A stretch of 64,000 nucleotides of DNA from Gracilariopsis chorda (lineage: Eukaryota > Rhodophyta > Florideophyceae > Gracilariales > Gracilariaceae). Shown here piece after piece: positions 11,301 through 20,814 of this stretch (position 1 is the first letter of the stretch; every line of letters begins with the position of its first letter). The position numbers and the translations under genes are program-made. The stretch spans positions 62,001 to 126,000 of the forward strand of contig NBIV01000023.1 in the NCBI GenBank assembly GCA_003194525.1, read 5' to 3'. Under the pieces are notes generated by a model, which saw nothing but the letters and a program-made list of their open reading frames with translations, was not told where the DNA came from and ran no database searches.

Positions 11301-11506
11301 GGTCCGAAGGTATATATATCTTATAGACAAGGGTTCATCGTGCCGAGATTGGTAGTGAAAATAGGTGAGTCAAGTGAAGCAAAACGTTGAAGCTCACAAG
11401 AAAATCAGAACGCGCATATATCCAGCTATTTGTGGTCGGGGCCGTCACGGCGGCCGAAGGCTGCTTTCTGTTGGGGCCGCCGTGACGAGCACCGTGACAG
11501 AGAGTT
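8331..11506. other. Long intergenic stretch with a weak ~0.48 kb repeated motif
   Basis: No frame above 155 codons is present, and those seen overlap each other without motifs. A weakly conserved block, GATGTTTTCA followed 40-50 bases later by GGGTTCCA, recurs near 8531, 9003 and 9502, about 470-500 bases apart, suggesting a worn tandem duplication. The left part probably includes the promoter of the cysteine-rich gene (start 8330, minus strand). The right end, up to 11506, is the 3' flank of the transporter gene. Confidence 0.4.
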
Positions 11507-12739
11507 TTATGGTTGTTCAGAGCACTGTTGCGTTTGCGGGCTTTGAAGTTGTTCACATTCCGCATGCATGTCAATAACAGTTTCAGGCAGTTGAGATGAG
11601 TGTTTCTGTGAAGGTGAAAGTTGTTTCGGTGAAAGTTGAGGCGGCGGGCGATGGTAGCCCTTCGAAATAGCAAATAAAACTCCTGCCATAACACCGGCAA
11701 TGACACTGACCCAACCCAGGGGCGATATATTGGTGTTGAACAACACGGCTCCTAACAAGACGACGGAAAACTTGTTGCACGCCCCAAGAAAGCTAAGCGT
11801 ACTACCCGAGGTGACCGAAACAAGCCAGAAGATCGCAATACCAATTGCTGCAGCAAGCACGGAAGAGAGCACAAAAACGTGACGGAACCACAGCGAGGTA
11901 GTCGGGAACTGTTCTATAAACGGTATCAACTGGCGATTGACGACAGCGAGCGGGAGCAACAAGGTGGCGGCGACGAGATTGGCGTGGAGCGTTTTTTGAA
12001 GCGGGGTGAACTTGTCTGAAAGGCAGGCTCGTAACGATAACACATAGAAAATGTTAACGACAACGTTGAGTAAAGCGCACACGTAACCGCTTAGATGGTA
12101 GTCCAAGTCATTTAGAGCTGTGACGGCGTTTGCCGCTATGATTAGTACCATGGCGAATGCTGTTGATGGCGCTATTGGATCGGAAAACAATGCACGCTCT
12201 GCTAGCGCGATTCCCATGGGCGCCATGCTTTTCAAGACGGATAAAACGGGCAATGACACGGATCGCAACGCCCTGGCATTCGTGAAGATGTATAAGGTGA
12301 AGAGCACACAGGGGAGAAATATCTGGCGCAGCAGGGCGAGTGAAACCGGGGGCACGCGTCGACAGAGCTGGAAAACGGAGAGTATGAGAGTGACACCGAG
12401 CGACTGAAAGGAAAGCAGCGCCCAGGGGTAGTCCAGAGAATGAGAGAAGATGAGTTTGTTTGCGAGCGTCAGAGAGGTGGAAGTTGTGACGTAGGCGAGG
12501 GCGGCCAGCACGGGCGTGAGCGGAAAGGAGCGCAGAAAGGGGTGAGAAGGGGGAGGCTGGTAGAGCATGTTTGCGACGGCGGAGCGCTGCAAAGGCGGCG
12601 GCGCGGGAGGGGGAGAAGGTGACGGCGAGGAGTCATGGCTGTCGGCGGAGAGAGCTGTTGCGGACGGGTAGAAAACGGTGAGAGGCCAACTGAAGCGAGC
12701 GGCGACTGCAATGACAATGCGCGCGATGCGCTGCGCCAT
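11507..12739 (-). CDS. Nucleotide-sugar transporter-like protein (DMT/TPT superfamily, GDP-mannose transporter-like)
   Basis: The frame encodes about 410 residues from the ATG at 12739. The open frame extends a little further upstream but only to a GTG, so I chose the first ATG. After a proline/serine-rich N-terminal stretch there are about ten hydrophobic segments, typical of Golgi nucleotide-sugar transporters and plastid triose-phosphate translocators. Near the C-terminal third it has GSTLSFLGACNKF, which lines up with the GALNK motif of GDP-mannose transporters (Vrg4/GONST group), with Ala-Cys in place of Ala-Leu. That suggests a nucleotide-sugar carrier in the Golgi membrane, plausibly feeding glycan synthesis. 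The substrate is inferred, and a plastid phosphate translocator is the main alternative. The C-terminus is a Gln/Ser/Pro-rich cytosolic tail. An internal ATG at 12568 is a second possible start. It is intronless. Confidence 0.75.
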   Translation of the reverse strand: MAQRIARIVIAVAARFSWPLTVFYPSATALSADSHDSSPSPSPPPAPPPLQRSAVANMLYQPPPSHPFLRSFPLTPVLAALAYVTTSTSLTLANKLIFSHSLDYPWALLSFQSLGVTLILSVFQLCRRVPPVSLALLRQIFLPCVLFTLYIFTNARALRSVSLPVLSVLKSMAPMGIALAERALFSDPIAPSTAFAMVLIIAANAVTALNDLDYHLSGYVCALLNVVVNIFYVLSLRACLSDKFTPLQKTLHANLVAATLLLPLAVVNRQLIPFIEQFPTTSLWFRHVFVLSSVLAAAIGIAIFWLVSVTSGSTLSFLGACNKFSVVLLGAVLFNTNISPLGWVSVIAGVMAGVLFAISKGYHRPPPQLSPKQLSPSQKHSSQLPETVIDMHAECEQLQSPQTQQCSEQP

Positions 12740-12991
12740 GTGTCCGCATCGTCGCGCGCCCCCTTTGTCGGGGAATGACGCGTCACACACGCCCGAAATG
12801 GCTGTAATGCGAAGCTTACAGCGCGGTTGTGAGGCGTTTTATGTGCGGCGGTGCCAAGTGTTGCGCGCTGCGGTGAGCGTTTCTGCAGCGTTGCTGGCTT
12901 GCGGACACGGGTGTTGCTTTGGGAGTCCAAACTTTGGACAGCTGTAAGAGAAGGCCACATGTCCTGTGTGAACTGATGATAGTCGCAGCAG

Positions 12992-13016
12992 GTACACGTG
13001 TACAATACACGTGTAT
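12992..13016. promoter_or_regulatory. Paired 12-bp palindromes with G-box cores
   Basis: GTACACGTGTAC (12992-13003) and ATACACGTGTAT (13005-13016) are two perfect palindromes one base apart, each centred on CACGTG. Further CACGTG cores lie near 13086 and 13150, so four occur within about 160 bases. They are 250-410 bases upstream of the transporter ATG at 12739 (minus strand), a reasonable promoter position. G-boxes are bound by bZIP and bHLH factors. Regulatory function is inferred. Confidence 0.5.
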
Positions 13017-13206
13017 CGTGCACCACATTCACTCCCCACCTGCGCCTGCGCCCGAGAGCTCCATCAGCGATAACAATGGCACTTTGCACGTGCAACATTG
13101 TTTTCTTCCACACCGCAGCGGTTGTGCTGCCTCAGCAGTGCTGAATCAGCACGTGTAACCTCGGGCGCAGGACACCAAGCACGCTGCCTTCGCCGCAGAG
13201 CCGTAT

Positions 13207-13425
13207 CTACCGAAGCTCTCTCTGTAAATACACACGTTGCCTTCTGATGAGATCAACTGTCGTTTGGCGAATCGCCTTTCGTTTGAAGAGGCCCTGCCTT
13301 TTTGCCTCCACGAATTGCATTTCTTTCACCTGGTCAAACACCTGCAGTTCCTTGAACAAACAAACCCTTCCCCCGGCTAATAGCGACGGTGCGTTGGAAT
13401 ACACAACCCGCCTCGTATCGGCCAT
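13207..13425 (-). CDS. Small hypothetical protein (72 aa)
   Basis: The frame runs from the ATG at 13425, in a good context (GTCAATGGCC), to a stop at 13207. A longer version starts at the ATG at 13488. The C-terminal half is a charged, helix-prone segment rich in Lys, Arg, Gln and Glu (VKEMQFVEAKRQGLFKRK). I recognise no family. Its coding-like composition and placement upstream of the transporter gene on the same strand are the only support, and it could be a chance frame. Confidence 0.3.
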   Translation of the reverse strand: MADTRRVVYSNAPSLLAGGRVCLFKELQVFDQVKEMQFVEAKRQGLFKRKAIRQTTVDLIRRQRVYLQRELR

Positions 13426-13488
13426 TGACAAACACACCGTCAGCGCAACCTCTCCACGCGCGAACCGTTTAATGCGTACACACGTCAT

Positions 13489-14595
13489 GTCATGTCCGCA
13501 TCATGCTCATCAGCTTCCACAGCAAGCGTAGCAACTCTATAGCACTCATCTACTGCCTGACGTGCGTTTTGAGCACTGGTTAAAAGGTTGCCAACTTCTT
13601 ATCACCCACATTGATGAGCGATATCAAGCGCACGAATCTCAGCAGTTCAGCAATATCACTTCTTGCATCACATTCACGTCAATATTTCTAATCCTACTTG
13701 CGTGTGTAGTCAAAGCGCCCACGTTGACTACGCAGCGAGACCCCTTGAAGCAGTTGAGCGAATTGCACAACTCCACATCCTGTACTAATGGTACATGATA
13801 TTCGTATCTGTTTTCACAATATATCGGTTTAGAAGTCAATTATGGAGTTCAGTTGATGGCGTGTGTCCTCTGCTGATGCAACACTGGTGTGTGCGTGTGA
13901 ATATGAGCTCGTGTCCCTAATCTAAGAAAACCCTCTCTCTCCCCACTTAAATCAGTAACCTCTCTGACCGTGCGCTTACTGTTGATTAGAAGCATTTTTC
14001 TGCTCAACACCAATCGATTGTTCCAGGAAAAGGTACAGTTTACTGTTTTTGTTTCGCACGAGCACAATGCGGCCTATGGGCAAGTCTTGTAAGACAATGC
14101 TCTGCTCTTCGTGTTGTCGTAACTGCCTGCATGTTGTGTTGTTGTTGTTTGTCTATGCTTGCGCATTGTTCCAGATGACAGATTCTCATACACAAACAAA
14201 ACGAAGCTACGACGTCGGTATAATTTTTGTTTCCAGTGAGCACGTGGCACTTCATATCTGGCCCTGTTAATCGCCCATGACTTTTCGATATCTATGAATT
14301 TGGGGACGAGGAACGAAACCAAATGAGCTGTTCGTCCCGAAGTCCAGCACTTTCTCTTAAGTCACGAGAAACGTGCACTACATGCTGCAACATCACACTT
14401 GTAGCTGGTACACTGTAGCAAACGCCCTGGACACAAAATGTTGATCTCCTACCTCTGTAACCTTCTACCCTTGTAACCATATACCAGCAGATTGGATCTC
14501 ATTTTTTTCTTCTGAGAGGAAAAAAGGGAAAGGGTTGGACGGACAGCTGACTCGCAGGAGCTGCCTTCCCTACTGGATCAACATCGAATGGGACG
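13489..14595. other. Intergenic, no gene recognised
   Basis: It contains only overlapping frames of 60-82 codons with no motifs. Confidence 0.4.
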
Positions 14596-14889
14596 TTACC
14601 TGCGTTTTCGAGTGAAAAGAGGCCGCCTACCAAGGGTACTCTGGTCAGCCGCAGCTTGCGGCTCAAAAACGTTTCCTTTCGTGTGAGGCGAACTGTTCAA
14701 AAAATTCGGTTTCACTTCGACCATTCGAAGCATTGGCTTGTTCAAACCGCCTCCATCTGTATCCGCAGGAACCAATCCTGGACCTTTGACTTTGCCATTC
14801 AGGGTTCCAACGGCAGATCTTTGCCACGAACGCAATTCTCTGGCTTGAAATCGCAGCGTCGTGAGCAACAGGCCATTCTCTTCCACCAA
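14596..14889 (-). CDS. Unrecognised short frame, possibly a terminal exon
   Basis: A 97-codon frame with coding-like composition (SAVGTLNGKVKGPGLVPADT) ends at a TAA. It has no ATG at its beginning: the first start-like codon is a TTG, and the frame is open some 30 bases further upstream to a TGA near 14920. If real it would need an upstream exon. A GTAAGA donor-like site lies just beyond it on the minus strand, but I cannot complete a gene model. No family is recognised. Confidence 0.2.
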   Translation of the reverse strand: MVEENGLLLTTLRFQARELRSWQRSAVGTLNGKVKGPGLVPADTDGGGLNKPMLRMVEVKPNFLNSSPHTKGNVFEPQAAADQSTLGRRPLFTRKRR

Positions 14890-15233
14890 TGTGAAGCGAA
14901 ACGAAAGGAGCCGTGATGCACGAAATCACTCTTACACTTGGCTTTGTGTCAGTGGCTTGGGGGATATGTACCGCCCGCTGAATGGCTAGTCACCCTCGCC
15001 ACATAAATCGCTGCCAGAGGTTCCGCAATCTAGGAAGCTGTCACCCTTCGCTGCCGCCACTTTCTCCGCCATCCTCCCCACATCCTACATATTCGTCGCC
15101 TGCTCCCCGCCGTGCCCCTGATTCGCGGAGTAATCTCAGAGTTCGAACTGAACCAGCGGTATCATCTTCATCTTTGTGTACCCTTGTGTGAATAGAGCGC
15201 GACATCCTCTCGCATAAACTCCTCAAAACTACA

Positions 15234-15713
15234 ATGGAACCCACAGCATTCGTTACCTCCTTTACTGGCGCAACACTTTCGACGCGAGGCGCACTTAACA
15301 ATCCATGCACATCACGACGACCAGCTTCACGTACACGAACCCCTCAAGCCATTCTCGGATCACGCACATCAACTTCAACCTTTGGAGCTTCCCAAACGAG
15401 CCAGAAGTACACAGTAAAGGTCATGCAGAAGGACCGATGCACTCTTGTCGAAGTTGAGCGAGATACCAACCTGCGGAAAGCACTTCTTCAAGCAAAGGTG
15501 GACCTTTACACTCTGGGCGGAAAACTGCGGAACTGCGGTGGTGGAGGACAATGCGGGACCTGTGCTGTTGACGTGGAAGACGGGGCATTTGGCCTGAGCC
15601 CACCAACAACAAAGGAAGACATTCTGCTTCAAAACAAGCCGGAGAGCTGGAGATTGGCATGCCGCGCAACTGTTCTTGGTAACGTCACAATCCGAACCAA
15701 ACCGAAAATGTAA
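15234..15713 (+). CDS. Plastid-type 2Fe-2S ferredoxin-like protein with transit-like leader
   Basis: The gene encodes 159 residues from the ATG at 15234 (context ACAATGGAAC) and is intronless. Residues 1 to about 55 are rich in Ser, Thr, Arg and Ala and poor in acids, as expected of a plastid transit peptide. The fold region follows with cysteines at 101, 107, 110 and 143, giving C-x5-C-x2-C-x32-C around CGGGGQCGTC and WRLACRA. Classical plant ferredoxins have C-x4-C-x2-C. The extra glycine spacing matches the ferredoxin-like group that includes the land-plant NDH-associated subunit PnsB3/NDF4. I infer an electron-transfer or assembly role in the plastid rather than bulk photosynthetic ferredoxin. 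Whether a chloroplast NDH complex exists here is unknown. Confidence 0.75.
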   Translation: MEPTAFVTSFTGATLSTRGALNNPCTSRRPASRTRTPQAILGSRTSTSTFGASQTSQKYTVKVMQKDRCTLVEVERDTNLRKALLQAKVDLYTLGGKLRNCGGGGQCGTCAVDVEDGAFGLSPPTTKEDILLQNKPESWRLACRATVLGNVTIRTKPKM

Positions 15714-16935
15714 TTGTATGTACGAACCAGTTTTAACTCTTGTCCTCTCCGATTTTTGTCATCAAGTGATCCGGCTTGTCGGATTTTGGTTTTGTACCGG
15801 ATGGAAACGTTTGTGGCTCCGAAAACAAATGAGATGTTCTTCAGTAAAACTTGTCTGTTCTTTCTTGGATCAACTACCCCACCCAGTCGGTCCAGCAGCT
15901 GACTTAAGTATTGAGCGCTCTTTGGTCCTGAAACCTACAATCTGTAGTAAGCCTTCGCGCATATCCGACGCACTTGCCACACTTGTAAGATTAAGGCGTT
16001 CATTGCAACTTAACGGTTGCCAAACTCTTTTTCAAGTGCAACACCAGAGCAAATAAGGCATACTGCTCCGCCTAAAGGTTTGCCACATTGTGTCGAGGCT
16101 ACTGCAACTGCACCGCCATACGAAACCCTTTCAATGTGGGTTGTATATGCGATAAGATCACAAGACCGGTTATGCTGATACGGGGCAGTGGATATAACAG
16201 CCCATATCCTGTCGGCTGAGCCGTCATTTCTAGTGACACGGGGAGACGAAAACAGAAAGAAACAATGTCTTCTTCTCAAGACTGGAGTTGACTGCTGGCG
16301 TTGAAGACTTGCTCTTGGTGCTTGAGTGTTACAATCGCATTCGGAATGCTTCTTTGTACTCTGAATAAAGCATACCGCATCTACTTATCTCCCCAAGCAG
16401 ATATGTTTCTGCTCGCTTGAATGCGGACTCAACATAGAAAATGTGTTGATCACTTGGTTCTGCGTTGTCACCGTAGAAGAGCATCACGACGGAGAGAGCT
16501 GCTTTCTGTTTGGAACGGCAAGGCATGACGTTCAATCAATAGTGAGAACATGACCAGAGAGGTTGCTGGTATATCTACGAAGGTAGAAGGAGAGGGCTTT
16601 TTGTTGTTGATCGATCTCTACCGCTGTCTTGCAATTAGGGGCTCGGCCCATATACATTTACTCAAACGCATACAAGTGCACATGCATGGGTCTCGATTTA
16701 CTGATGCCGACAGCTTTTCACTCGCCACTGTCTGATTTGATTCAGTCTCTCGTCGTAAGCACGAACTCCACTCATCTGATCACTGCGTGTTCTGAGAGCA
16801 TGTTCTCCCTTTCAGACGATTTGCCAGCTTCTGAACCGGAAGATGGTGCCTTGTGCTCAAAATGTACAAATACAATTCAACTTCAGAAGATTTCTTTGAC
16901 AATACGTTTTGTAGTTCTTCGTTGTGCTATTCGCA
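15714..16935. other. Intergenic, no gene recognised
   Basis: It is the 3' flank of the ferredoxin-like gene and the 5' flank of the hAT-type MITE. Frames of 60-126 codons occur on both strands but overlap and carry no motif. Confidence 0.4.
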
Positions 16936-16943
16936 TCTGAAAC

Positions 16944-17636
16944 CAGGGGTGTGTTGCAATCGATGGGATTGCAATTCGATGGCAATCTCAACGATTGCAA
17001 TCAAGGATTGCAATCTGATGGAGATTCTATGAGCAATTTCCCCATCAAATTGCAGGATTGCGTTCAATAAATGTAGCCGTTAAACACAACATCCGACCGT
17101 TCTCCACAATACGACTGTCATTACATCCACTTTCTTGGTAACTTCTACTTCTTGCATTGTGCTACACTCTCCTTACTTGGTTATGGCTGTTAAAACTTCT
17201 CTGTTCAACATTGTCTTGCACTCCCAATACCAAAATATGATATTATGCAAACAACATACTTACTGATACTCGCTCACGAACTACGCCGGAAGTCTTTGAA
17301 GCTATAGAATTTCCACCCGTAAATTCGAGGTTCTGGGATGTTGATTTGGTAAAAGAAGCAATTGAGCCTGTGAAACCGTAACACGTTTGACGAGTTGCAA
17401 TGTAAACTGAGGAATAGGACGGTAGGAATCAGATACTTCGAGCGATGGGTGTTGGGATTGCAGAAGTTCTATATGATGGGTTTGGGATTGCGCTGAAGGT
17501 TGTAGATTGCAATCGAGATTGCAGGTTCAGTAAAGAGATTGCAATCCGATTGGATATGCAATTGTGCTCAGCAATCGATTGCGGGATTGCAGTAGAGCAA
17601 AGCAATCCCATCTCCATGAGATTGTTCCCACCCCTG
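16944..17636. mobile_element. hAT-type MITE (693 bp) with perfect 8-bp target duplication
   Basis: The ends are CAGGGGTG at 16944 and its complement CACCCCTG ending at 17636, the typical end of hAT transposons. The 8 bases TCTGAAAC occur immediately outside both ends (16936-16943 and 17637-17644), the exact 8-bp duplication hAT elements make. Both subterminal regions are packed with copies of GATTGCAAT and its complement, about a dozen partial or full copies within 100-200 bases of each end, resembling transposase-binding subterminal repeats. No transposase frame is present, so the element is non-autonomous. Confidence 0.8.
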
Positions 17637-17644
17637 TCTGAAAC

Positions 17645-18972
17645 CTAGCTGAGGATGAGTTGACCTTCAGCTTCTGTCACGAAGACCATTTACAACAAGG
17701 GTTATGAGACAAGTAGTTAGGATGTAGAAGCTTTATTCTCTCTGACTGATCGATGCCCCTTTCCTCTGTGCTCCTTGCTCTCCAGCACGCTTATATGTTG
17801 CTCTTGTGATACTTTCACGACCCTTACCATGAGCCCAATTAGAAATCCATAGTACTCCACACCCAATTACAAGTTCAGACGCGTTCAGTTGCGCTTCATC
17901 CAATTAAGCACTGTTGCACCATTCGCTTCTCGGAAACTGCAAGCGCCACTGCGTTGCCGATGGCTGAAGAAGAGTGGAGAGGCTCAGGACTGGAGACTAC
18001 AGAGGGTAGGTATGACGGTACCGTCGCAATTGGTCCTAGAAAGTGACATCCAATTGGCGAAGTGCAGACAACTAAAACCGAATCTAGGTACTAATGAGTT
18101 GTCGTACTTCGTACAGACAAATACATTGAATGCTGTATCTACAGAAACCGCTTTATCGTACCCTCGTATCTGAAGAGCCAAGGCTAAAGCCTTTGAGAAA
18201 AAGGGGACAGCTTGTTCCATCATTGATAGCGAATGGAAGGCGGAAGACGGGGCCAGGTTTTCTGGGCATTGTATCGCATGCGCAACCTTCTAGAAGAAGG
18301 TGCATGGTTCTGGCTCTATTTATGATGAGCACGACGCGTCATCTGTCCCGGACTCCTTACTCACCCAACAGTCATCTCTGGTAGCCAGTCTCGAGAATGA
18401 TCCCAAAAGCTTTCCGGTAAACAGTGCTCCTGCCGACACTTCCCAACACGCTAAATGTTTACCCTTCGTAATTGTTCGGGTTACAGCCGGGAAATCGAAA
18501 AGGCTTCTACGAAGGGTATCCCTATATCCCTATATCCCTTACACAGCAGATTACATAGCCGAGGGAGGAACGGCGCATCAATGGATCTCCCCATCGTAGA
18601 GCGGCTCTACTAGAGCCATATTCAACGCCTTTCATATACGAACTGTTTTTGAAACATCCTTCCGCGAGATGCACAGATGGTAGAACCCTGTGTAACGTGT
18701 ACTGTAACCGAAACATCATTTCGCCAAACTGCCGCCCACTGCAAGCGATATATTCTATGAGGATGAAGTATTCTCCGTTGAGCGGTCTTGCTTAATCATC
18801 AAGTCTCAAGTGCAAACGCAGGTATCAGAAAGCATTACTTGCCAGGCGAGCAGTCTTCTAACGCCTTTGCGTTTGTACGAAACCCATACTTCTTGTGTCC
18901 ACTTCTCTTCCACAGCAACACTACGACCACCCAAAACGTACCTGACATTTGGCTGGGAACCGCCCGCCTACT
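17645..18972. other. Intergenic, no gene recognised
   Basis: Several frames of 62-99 codons are present without motifs. The right part is the presumed promoter of the membrane-anchored protein starting at 18973. Confidence 0.4.
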
Positions 18973-19611
18973 ATGAGAGCAGCTTACCGGCCAATGTCAG
19001 CATATCCCGCCGAAACCGAAGATGAAATCACTCCTAATCCAAATCTACAACCAAGCTTTCCTGTTTTCCCGCGCATGTTGAACCTCACCACTGGCAGCGA
19101 AGTCACACCAACGCCTGACAAGAGCTACTCACCTTTAAATGAAGCCTCGTCGCACTCCGACTTCTCTATAAATGACTGCTCTACCATACGTGAATCTTCT
19201 AATCTGTCGCTGCAGCACATGAGTGGTAGCGACTTCACTGATTCATGTTATGACCATAGTGTTATCTCATCGTATGAACAGACTGTTGCCGTAAATATTG
19301 TAGCGAAAGGTCGCTTTTTCACTAACGCTCCTACCAAAGAAGAGCGCCAGCGTGGATTCCGTCTCAGCAAGTATCCTGACCCACGATATCTGGGTTTCGT
19401 ACCCAGTTCACATGATAGGCGCAAGTATATCACCGCAATGCCGCTTGCAGAAGCAACGCCACCTGCATGTACTGGATGTTACTTGCCGGTTTCAACAAGT
19501 CAAAGGATTGTATTATTTCTCTTCATTCTGATCCTTGCGCTCTTAGCAGCGGGTGGCGCTTACTTCTTTCGCGCTCTGCTCGTCGGCGACATCGTAATTC
19601 CGGGTCTATAA
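18973..19611 (+). CDS. Hypothetical protein with one C-terminal membrane segment
   Basis: The gene encodes about 212 residues from the ATG at 18973; the open frame before it begins only with a TTG. The first ~110 residues are Ser/Thr/Pro/Asp-rich and probably disordered. A more ordered basic segment follows, with RLSKYPDPRYLGFVPSSHDR. A cysteine pair (ACTGC) comes next, then one strong membrane segment (residues ~187-207, Ile/Leu/Phe/Ala) and a short 13-residue tail. The architecture suggests a membrane protein with a large N-terminal cytosolic region anchored near its C-terminus. I recognise no family. It is intronless and isolated between a MITE and the MCM8 gene. Confidence 0.6.
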   Translation: MRAAYRPMSAYPAETEDEITPNPNLQPSFPVFPRMLNLTTGSEVTPTPDKSYSPLNEASSHSDFSINDCSTIRESSNLSLQHMSGSDFTDSCYDHSVISSYEQTVAVNIVAKGRFFTNAPTKEERQRGFRLSKYPDPRYLGFVPSSHDRRKYITAMPLAEATPPACTGCYLPVSTSQRIVLFLFILILALLAAGGAYFFRALLVGDIVIPGL

Positions 19612-20814
19612 TGCCCGCATGCAACTTTCTTTAAGCTTGCACGTTTGTGGCTAGATTGATATATTTTTTCGAAGCCATAATAATCTTCAGTTCACGGTGT
19701 GCCTCTTGTTACACGACGGGCCCTACAAGGAATAATTCCGTAATAATGCTCAACACAAGACACACAGCTCGTTTGCACAACATGCACCGCCACGACTCGG
19801 CTCGCTGAATGCCATGTTGAAGATATGACGACTACGGTGGGGTTTTAGTCCTCTGCACATGGAATTTGGGACTAGCACGAGCGGAATGCTTTCTTCTCAT
19901 AATCGACACTTGTTCGTGGCCCGCCACAAGAAACAAATGAAGAGGAGGGAGTAGTTGTCAAACGGCACCTGCGATATGCTTTTGGTCAGTCTTCCTCATC
20001 TGTGCTTTTCGTGACGGACCTCCACAGCTTTGAGAAAAACTGCTGCTAGGCACATCCCTCATGTTGGGGTGAACCGACAATCTTCACTAATTCACATGCA
20101 CTTACATGAGAAGGAAGTGAAAAATGGCCGAGATCGGAGATCATGGAGACCACTCACGTGTAGGTTCAGGAAAATATAGACGAAGACCCAGATCAGATAG
20201 CTCAGATTTTTCGACAGATTCCAAACTGGTCAGGCAACTATACTCCGGTTTTGAAACTGGAGTTCAGGTCTTCACTACCCTTGGTAATGCGCTTCATGTA
20301 ATAAAAGCACAACCACGTTTACACATGTAGAAAACCCTGTTGTCGATAAGAATCTTCTCCGCGGGCGGGGCGGTTCGTACCAGCTTGTGCTTTCGTTCTC
20401 GAGATGCATTACCAAGGGTTAGAAAAGGCTTCACAATGGGCTCTTCGGAATTTGCCCGAAACTGTGCATTACCCTTTCTGTCCTGAACGTGCGACATAAT
20501 CCAGTCATGCAAGAACAGGAGAAAGACTCACATTCCCACGATGGTGCACTATTGCAGATGAAATGATTACTTGTTAAGAGTTCTTCATGAATAAACGTCA
20601 CTCCCTGCTTGAACGTGACGAACTCAGCGAAATGTTGCTGGATGCTATAGGAGGAAGAGCTTGGCTTTAAGACAAGAGCAGAAGAAATATTATTACAGCT
20701 TCGTGTTCAGATTTGAAACATTTTAAGGTTTTGGCGTTTTCTGGGATGGACAGTCTTGTTGTATTGGTTTCCCGCCAAAACCTGAGCCGAGGGATTATCA
20801 TGTGAAGCGAAACC
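19612..20814. other. Intergenic, with one distant inverted repeat
   Basis: No gene is recognised. A perfect 14-base inverted repeat lies at 20277-20290 (ACCCTTGGTAATGC) and 20406-20419, separated by 115 bases. The right end is the presumed MCM8 promoter. Confidence 0.4.

Noticed and set aside
13247..13531. Plus-strand 94-codon frame opposite the small hypothetical gene
   Set aside because: Its composition is less coding-like than the minus-strand frame, and it is a likely shadow of it.
20277..20419. 14-base inverted repeat 115 bases apart as a MITE or terminator
   Set aside because: There is no target duplication, no second copy and no terminal motif. It is recorded only within the intergenic entry.
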